NCBI GenBank assembly: GCA_951799425.1
Contig: OX637399.1
Location: 20,186,001-20,250,000, forward strand
Direction of reading: 5' to 3'
DNA length: 64,000 nt
DNA from: Ilex aquifolium
Lineage: Eukaryota > Streptophyta > Magnoliopsida > Aquifoliales > Aquifoliaceae
Part shown: positions 57,055 to 64,000 of the stretch, piece after piece
Position numbering within the stretch: position 1 is the stretch's first letter
How the letters are laid out: every line of letters starts with the position of its first letter
Notes under the pieces: generated by a model
Database searches by the model: none
Told to the model about the DNA's origin: nothing
The model's input: the letters and a program-made list of their open reading frames with translations, nothing else
Position numbers and translations under genes: made by a program

Positions 57055-59567
57055 TGATTAACCCTAATCAGTGCGTTAATAACTTAGGTTAATTGTGTTA
57101 GTCAAATGAGTTAAAAGAGTCAAAGTAGTTGAAATTAGGGTTAGTGCATAAATTAGGGTTAATGCATGAAATGTTGTATTTTTTAGGGTTTTGTGCATAA
57201 ATACTACAAAGCTAAGGGGAGCAAACTGTCAAATTCAAATTGCAAAGAGGTCAAAGAGCAATTACATCAAATCAAGCAAGTAAACAGCCACACCAAAAAT
57301 AGTGGAATGCCACCATCCGGATGGTGGTGGTGGCATCTGGACCGTAGGCAAACCGCTTCACCTCCATCCTGCCCTCCAATTGGCCAGTTTCTGCAACAAA
57401 AGCGTCTGATTAGGCCTCCCTGCATCTGCCGCCTTTTCGGAGAAGGGTGAATTGTTTTTCAAATTTGGTATTGACAATTTACGTGCAAGTATACACGGTC
57501 AACAAGTAATAAAGTGATAAGTAGAGTATCGTTCCCACGGAGAATTATTGCTAATAACTTTCAAGTACTAACTTTATATCAATTCTATTTTATTTAAACA
57601 ATTGAAATTGAACTATGAAATAACTACTTTAAAACTAAATCTAAAATTAATAATCAAATATTGAATTTAACAGGTTAAAAAATTTAAGATTATAACTTCC
57701 CCTAATGCTTCGTATAAATCTTTCCACTCTATTTCCAGTTAACTGATCAAAATAAGTTGTTAACTAAGACTTCAAAATTATTTATCAAACCTCTTCCGAT
57801 AGTTAGATAAGCATATCTCTCCCAATTAAATTGCTATATTCCTATGCAAAATAAGTTGGAATAGATTCATTAAGTTCAAACTCTCATAAAAGTTACACAC
57901 GGCATATAGGTATATTCCTATCCTATACACAAACCCAGCTATTCAATCCTAAGAAGAATCAACTAGACGCATGTCATCATATTCAGATCTAAACCTAGAA
58001 TTCATCTTCCAATTTCATCTAAGTTATCAAATTAATTGTTGGCCACACAATTATATATTAAGCACAAAATATGACAAACAACTCATATATGATCTATAAA
58101 ACTAGAATCGAGAGTAGATCAATTTAACTAGACATTAGGTTCCATTGCAATCGTAATAAAAATTTAGTTCATAATGTAATTGAAAAACATCCTTCTCAAA
58201 TTAAACAAAATCTCAGAAAATCAAGAAGTAAAAGTAAGAGAAAATAATGAAAACTTAGTTGTAATCTTCAACTCCGCTCTAGTCTTCAAGTCCGATTTTC
58301 TTCGTGTCGGTTCCTTCGATTCTTGCCTTCAATTTTCTATCAATCCTTGATATTCTCCTCCTTTTTCAGCCCCCATAATCAGTATATTTATATCCCCACT
58401 CAAACCCTAGCATATATGAGGCATTAGAGTCCAATTTCGGGTCAAACACAAGTCGGAATTCGCGTCCAAAGCCAACACAAGCGCAGCTACGCCATAAATC
58501 AGCGCAGGGGCGCTGAGTTACTGCCCTTTCCAATGCAGGGGCGCTGGTTTTGGCGCAAGGGCGCGGGTTCCCTTTCAAGCCTAAAGTTCCCTTGTTGCTT
58601 AGCCTTCAAAAATCCAACATTTAGGCTCCAAATTGACCTTGTTTCCTTCCAAATGGTCATGTTTCCTTCCAAATGATCATCCCTACAAAATAACATCAAA
58701 ACACACAAAACAAATAAAAAGGAACATAAAATAATTGAAAACTTGCAAATTCCTCAAGCCGAAAGTACTCAATTCGTAGGTATAAAACCCACTCATCATG
58801 AATACATGTGTAATATTTTTTACGTTATAGAAATGCCGATATCTTATTTATGCATTAATGTTTATACATCTCTTAATTGATGGATGGTTATTATTATAAT
58901 ATGCTCATGGTTATGAACACCGAGCAAAGCCTAATGCTATATACCTTTCTATCTATGAGTATTACGTATTTCATGCATGATTCAATGATGCATGCAGTTG
59001 GGTTTTATGTAACAGTTAGGAGATTGGTTATAGACGGATTAAATCTCGCCATAGCTAATGCTTTTGATTCAATGTATAAACCGGAACTCTGTCTTCATTG
59101 AATCATCAACTTGCTAATTGAATAGCTAGAGTAGAACTTTTGATTGGTTCACCTTCAGGTTTATTAGAGTTATTTGGTTGTTGCATGGTATGTAGACCTT
59201 CTGGCTAACTTAACCAGTTGTTGTGATATGGTTCAGTTATACATCAAACCTATCGGTTAATTTTTCAGTAAAATGGGAGTTAATTGTTGTAAGGGACATT
59301 TTCTTAAACAAACAATATGATGCATGTTGGATCCCCAAACTGAAGAGTACTTTTTATCATTGTTATTTAAAGTGTAGTTACGTGTTTATTTGATAATTCT
59401 ATGCTTGCACTATAAGATATTCCGTTACACACTACAAACACAACAAGTTTCCCTTTTTCTGTTTTGAATTCTGATATTTAGCTCCCCGTGGGTTCGACCT
59501 CGGACTTAAACTGAGAAATATTAAAATTTAACCACTTATACTTGGGTGTATGATTTAAATCAGGTCA
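57055..59567 (+). repeat. Family B LTR, internally deleted and split by a solo LTR
   Basis: Starts TGATTAACCCTAATCAGTGCG and ends with the B signature CACTTATACTTGGGTGTATG...CAGGTCA. CCATCCGGATGG-type palindromes are at 57303-57350. Without the insertion it is about 1160 bp, shorter than the 1548-bp copy at 11376; some 300-400 bp are missing near 57445. The exact right end (59567 or 59572) and a target duplication could not be settled. Confidence 0.75.
57453..58798 (-). mobile_element. Solo LTR of another retrotransposon family, with 5-bp target duplication
   Basis: 1346 bp, TGTTTTTCAAATTT...ACTCATCA, with duplication TGAAT at 57448-57452 and 58799-58803. On the minus strand it ends with the phrase CTCCGTGGGAACGATACTC, the conserved LTR 3' region of Athila/Tat-type plant elements, so it is a minus-strand LTR. 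TATAAATATA lies at 58392-58383 on the minus strand. A cluster of GCGC-flanked motifs (AGCGCAGGGGCGCTG) lies at about 58480-58565. Confidence 0.88.
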
Positions 59568-59572
59568 GATCA

Positions 59573-60134
59573 TTACACCCCATTCACCGGGATCATAACC
59601 AAAACAGAATTTTGTAGAGTCTCCTTTGTATGGGAGCTCTACCCAATACGTAACATGTGCATACAATAATCATACGACAATTCCAAGTTCTGCAACCCAA
59701 AGTATAGGCTTAAAATATAATCATTTACATCATACCAGGAAAAGATTTCAAATGTGAAGGCTTGGCAATGTTTTATTTAAAATTTTAATTTTTGGGAAAA
59801 GGTACCGGTACATCGAGTATATGGTACCGATACCTGAGCCCTCTGGTTTCGAAGAACTAGTACATTTAAGTCATGGTACCAATACCTGAGCCCTCGATAA
59901 AGTGGTATCGGTACCTGTGAGCCTAGGTGCCAGTAACTGAGCCCACTGTCTTCAGGGTACCGGTACTTGTGAGCCTAGGTATCGAAACATTAGCTCTCTA
60001 GATGCCAGATACCTATGATGTATTGGTACCTAAAGCCTGGATTTCCTCAAATTTCTCGAAAATTCAAATTTTAGCCATACAACTCATATAACACCCACTT
60101 CATTTATTTGTTTTATAAAAGAACAATGTCCCAT
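59573..60134. repeat. Unclassified repeat rich in GGTACC palindromes
   Basis: No coding region. From about 59800 to 60030 a loose repeat joins variants of GGTACCGGTACC with CTGAGCCCT or CTGTGAGCCTAGG. The start (TTACACCCCATTCACCGGG) is reminiscent of the Tekay-2 LTR start on the plus strand (TGTGACGCCCCATTTTTCCGG), so it may be a diverged chromovirus LTR; this is tentative. Confidence 0.45.
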
Positions 60135-60347
60135 TGATGAGTATAGAATATTGCATATTATGCATCTCTTTTTGCACCCTTATTGCTTGTTTTTGTGGTG
60201 GAAATTGGGGGAAATACTTCTAAACTCACATTTAATGGAGATTCATGTGATTGTAGGTAAAGAGTAGGTTAGGTCGTGTATAAAGCCTCCCATCAAGTGA
60301 TCAAAGGCAATGGAGAATAAGGGAAGACTTAACGGATGGCTCGGGAC

Positions 60348-61367
60348 CAGTGTTATCAGAACCGGACCGGACTGACCGGTTAAACCGGTTGGACTGTGAA
60401 CCGGGACCTCAGCCGGTCCGGTTCTTGAATTGAATCGCTTAAGGAGTTAAACCGGAATAAAACCGTCAAACCGGTTGGTTTTTTACAAAAACCCGTGAAC
60501 CGGACGGTTCTACTGAAAACCCCCAAAATCCCCAATTTTTCCCTAATCCAGTCGACTTCCATCTTCTTCTCCACTTAGGCACAACAACAGATTAAGATGA
60601 GACCAAACCGAACAGAGTGAAATTGGTTCTTCTTCTTTTTGTTCAATTGATTATTCTCCACTCGCAATGATGAACAGGCAGAGGGATCTGGTCTGATCAA
60701 GCAACTCCTTCTTCTCCACTCGATCTCTCTTTGCTCAGGCTTCACAAGTCACAACTCCATGGACTTGACTGGAGCTTCATTAATTGTGGTTGATCATCCA
60801 TGGACTTCTTCAGCTGTGCATCAGAGAGCGAGAGAGAGATGGATACGTGTTATGTTTTGGGGGTTTTGTGCTCTGTGTGCAAGGGTTTGAGAGAGGGATG
60901 TATATACTGGGTTAGAAAGAGAGAGAGATATGGGTTTGAGAGAGAAATTTATGTGGGTTGTGAGGAAATTTTTTAAAGATGGACGATTTTGAGGAAGATG
61001 ACCAGATGGGTCTGGTGAATTACAGAGATAGAGATTAGAGAGAGAAGCAAAAAGGTCAAAAAAAAAAAAGAAAAAAGAAAAGGAGAAGACAAGATGTTTA
61101 TCAGGATAGAGTCACACGTGATGTTCAATTATTATGTTTGCTTAATATTTATATTTGGTGATTAAATTAATAAAATTAAAATTTTAATGACTAAAATGTA
61201 AAGAGGAATAAATCTCAGGGATTATTGGTATAATTTAATTTGTGTTTTATAATATTTATATATTTTTATTTTTTTTTATTATAAGACCGGTCCGACCAGT
61301 TGAACCAGCAAACCATTGACCCGGTCCCTCTGCCGATTCGATAACCGGTCCGATTCTGATAACATTG
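60348..61367. mobile_element. Non-autonomous hAT-like DNA transposon
   Basis: 1020 bp with terminal inverted repeats CAGTGTTATCAGAACCGGAC (left) and, read inward from the right, CAATGTTATCAGAATCGGAC: 18 of the first 20 bases match. The flanking 8-bp target duplication CTCGGGAC is at 60340-60347 and 61368-61375, and the empty site is visible in the D LTR at 22536-22543. CA...TG ends with 8-bp duplication are typical of hAT elements. There is no transposase ORF. ACCGGTT and CCGGTCCGG words are dense near both ends, and GA-rich runs fill the middle. Confidence 0.88.
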
Positions 61368-61617
61368 CTCGGGACATCAAGAAACCAAGAAAATTTCAAA
61401 ACAGGAGAAAACCTACCGATAAAAGTTAGTCAAAACCTACCAGTAGAAGTTCCAAAACCTAATGGTAGGAAAAATGTACTGGAATTCTTCTACCGTAGCC
61501 CTGCCAAAAACCTACCCGTAAAAAATGTTTGCTATAAAAAAACCTACCGGTAGGTTTTGATTGTTCTACCAGTAGGTTTTGCCCAGAAATGCCAGATGCT
61601 TGCCCACACGACTCCAC

Positions 61618-63469
61618 TGATGAGCACAAAATATTGTATATTTGAAGGCCTCATTACATTCATTTTAACTCAACTTTTGCATATAAGTACTTAGTGTTAG
61701 CCAATTTTATGAATAATGTTGAATTTTCAATGTTGCAAGTTTTTATAGCTTAAATGATTGATTTTAGGACCTTGCAACTATGATGAATGTGTGGTGAGGG
61801 CATGAACACATTACATGAAGATTTGGAGGCTTAAAAGTGAAGAAATCAAGGAGGTATTGGTGTTTGGGAAAAAAAGCACCAGCAGCCACACCATCTGGAA
61901 ACAGAGCCTCGGTATTCCTCAATTTTGACCATGATCCGCTTCGAATCGGAAACAGTTCAAAACATAAAAGTTGTAGATCTGTATGTCTTCTATAGTGTGT
62001 CAAAATTTCAGCTAAATCGGACGGTTGGATCAAAAGTTATAACAATTCTATGAAAACTGGTCCGGAGCAGAACCCGTACCGGTACGCCGTACCGGTACGA
62101 TTTTCCTACTGGAGTTCGGGGTACCGGTACACAGTACCGGTACGCCGTGCCTGACAGCCCAGAAGCGCCTGCAATCATGCTCCACTTGCTTGGGGGTCCC
62201 ACCTACACTTCTCCCACACCTAGCCCGACATTTTATCCCTACAACCATGCCTCCTACACCCTACTTGAAGACATTTGGAGGCAATGGCATTAATGAGGAG
62301 GGGATTGAAGGGGGCTGCCAGGGGAGTTGTAGGCTAACCTTCTCCTAGCCTGTCCAAGCTTCAACTTAGCCTCCTATTGATAGGAGGCCTGCACACAGGC
62401 TAGGGGGACCACCATGCACAAAATTTGAAGGCTCCTTCACCATATATTCAGCATTACACAAGTTCTTGAAGTGTGGCTACCTAAGCTTAGGAGTAGTCCA
62501 ATGTAGAAGATGATGAATAGTAGAAAGCTTATGTTTTTGCATTTTCTTCTCCCATTTCGTTGCAGTAAGTTGTAGTTCCCTTGTAATCTTTATTTCTTCC
62601 ATTGTAATCTCTTTTAATTCTAGTCTAACCAAGTTTAATTCAAATGCTCTTGCACTTTTATTTTTCTGCTGGGTTTTATCTTCAAGCATTGTTTTTAGTT
62701 ATGAAATGAATTCTCCTCTGTAGCTTACATTCTCCTAGCATAAATACAAGTTCTAATCTTCATTTCTTCTACATATCTCTTTACATTATGCATGTCTTTC
62801 CTTTTAGTATGAGTAGCTAGATTTTTAGTTGGCTAATTCAAGGGAGACCTCCTCTTGGGTTTTCCAATTCAACTCATTTTCTTTCCTCTCTCGGTGTACG
62901 ATGGTTCGGTTTGACTGGGTTGAGGGTGGATAAGTTGGTGAGTCTTTGATATTTCGTAGGCCTAGTCACAGTTTATGCTTAGATAGTGACCCATCTTATC
63001 CCTAGCTTCTCACGAATCAATTGTTCATCTATAAACCCTCGGAGGAAGGTTTCGAGTTGATTGAGCATTCCCACTGGAGTGAACCTTTTGGATTAGCCAA
63101 CACTTGTTTTTATTGTATTTTCATTCACAAACTTCAAACACCAAAACTCAAACAAAAGATTTTACACTTTTCTCTTTTGTTCACCAAAATCACCTTCACA
63201 CACTTGAACTTTCCTTCCCTGAGGAGACGACCTTGGAATACTTTTCCAAGTAAAACACGACAAGCGAAAGACTCCTTGCGCTTGGGGAGCACTTTTGTTC
63301 ACACACACATTTCATTCACATTTTGTACATTTCATTTTATCCACCATTCCGTTGCCCCATCTCTTGCATCATTCCGAGGGAGAGTGACACTTCCCTTCAC
63401 ACATAGGCCATACACACATTTGAGGGATGATGTTAAGAGGTTAGGAACAACAAGGTTTTTCACCAAGCA
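61618..63469 (+). mobile_element. Solo LTR, C-related family, with 5-bp target duplication
   Basis: 1852 bp, TGATGAGCACAAAATATTG...TTTCACCAAGCA, with duplication TCCAC at 61613-61617 and 63470-63474. It has four GTACCGGTAC palindromes at 62076-62143, a GGGGGTCCCACC block about 50 bp further, and the GAGGAGACGACCTTGG module near 63219-63236. Element C has the same order of these blocks, but the start and end differ. Confidence 0.9.
62076..62143. repeat. GTACCGGTAC palindromes in the 61618 solo LTR
   Basis: Perfect copies at 62076-62085, 62089-62098, 62121-62130 and 62134-62143, paired with three-base spacers GCC and ACA. Confidence 0.88.
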
Positions 63470-64000
63470 TCCACCTACTCCGGAGGCCCACCTTTTGTCA
63501 TCCAATCAATTCCCTGACATCTTTGACACACCATGATGGTCTCTTACACCCTAAAGTAAGATTTGGAAGAGAAAAGCATGAGATAGGCAAGAGAGAGAAG
63601 AAGGGTGGTTGGCGAAGCATAGGAAAAACATGTTTGGCCTATCATTGCTTGTGGAAGTGTCCAATCTTTTCGCACTCATTGCAACTCAGTTCTCAAAAGT
63701 CAAGGATGGAGGATGGACAAATTTTGACAAGTCTTACACCATTTTTCAAATTTACACAAGCTTTTAGAGAGAGAGGCTCAAGGAAGAAGATGAATTTTTA
63801 GAGAGAGAGGCTCAAGGAAGAACATGAAGTTTTAGAGAGAGAAAGTTGGATTTTCACATTTCCTTCACTATTTTCATTGTAGTAAGCTTTAGATTACTTG
63901 TAATCCTTATCTCTTTCACTTTAAACTCTTTTATTTAAGTTGTAATCAAGATTAGTTAAGTGTTCTAGCATTTATATTTCTAAATTTGGGTATTTTGTCT

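Larger units (their letters stand above)
60135..64000 (+). repeat. Family D LTR with two nested insertions, running off the window
   Basis: Starts TGATGAGTATAGAATATTGC and follows the LTR of 22333. It is interrupted at 60348-61367 by a hAT-like element and at 61618-63469 by a solo LTR, and resumes at 63470 (CCTACTCCGGAGGCCCACCTTTTG). CTACCGGTAG variants lie at 61410-61582. Removal of the two inserts restores a continuous D LTR alignment. Confidence 0.82.

Overview
This window is plant nuclear DNA made almost entirely of nested LTR retrotransposons. I find no host protein-coding gene and no RNA gene. The evidence for a flowering plant is the mix of Ty3/gypsy chromovirus (Tekay/Del-type) and Athila/Tat-type elements, primer-binding sites matching plant initiator tRNA-Met and tRNA-Asp, a hAT-type non-autonomous DNA element, and an integrated plant pararetrovirus (Caulimoviridae). 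The species cannot be named from the sequence.

Layout. (1) 1-10720: a decayed chromovirus on the minus strand ('Tekay-1'). Its left LTR runs off the window and holds a solo LTR of family B (1455-3284, duplication GTGTC). (2) 11376-22332: a family B Athila-type element (LTR plus broken gag, protease and start of RT), split by a young non-autonomous gag-only element (family C, 13943-20484, duplication ATTAG). (3) 22333-28791: a second Athila-type element (family D) with broken gag-pol, cut within integrase. (4) 28792-54638: a five-layer nest. A family B LTR in the D integrase is split by a minus-strand C-like element (C', 28909-54405, duplication TTAAT). C' is split by a well-preserved chromovirus ('Tekay-2', 33834-51984, duplication CTAGG). 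The right LTR of Tekay-2 holds an endogenous caulimovirid (43442-51712, no duplication). (5) 54639-64000: an inverted B LTR, two D-family LTRs, solo LTRs inserted in LTRs (57453-58798, TGAAT; 61618-63469, TCCAC), and a hAT-like element (60348-61367, CTCGGGAC).

The caulimovirid is the most distinctive object. It is one genome unit of about 8.1 kb with a 159-bp terminal repeat. It carries a tRNA-Met primer site, a leader with small upstream ORFs, a movement-protein ORF, a capsid/protease/RT/RNase H ORF, a third ORF of unknown function, and a TATA-box promoter. It lacks integrase, target duplication and TG/CA ends. It is disabled by a frameshift, a changed protease active site and a damaged zinc knuckle.

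A second signal crosses element families. Nearly every LTR here carries a cluster of short CpG-containing palindromes, and the core word differs between families (TTCGAA, GTACCGGTAC, CTACCGGTAG, CCGTCCGGACGG, GCGC...GCGC). Where a TATA box can be seen, the cluster usually lies about 50-270 bp upstream of it. In C' a copy of the cluster also sits upstream of an internal ORF. Positions, duplications and motifs are read directly from the sequence; family names rest on motif knowledge; identity and age statements are by-eye estimates.
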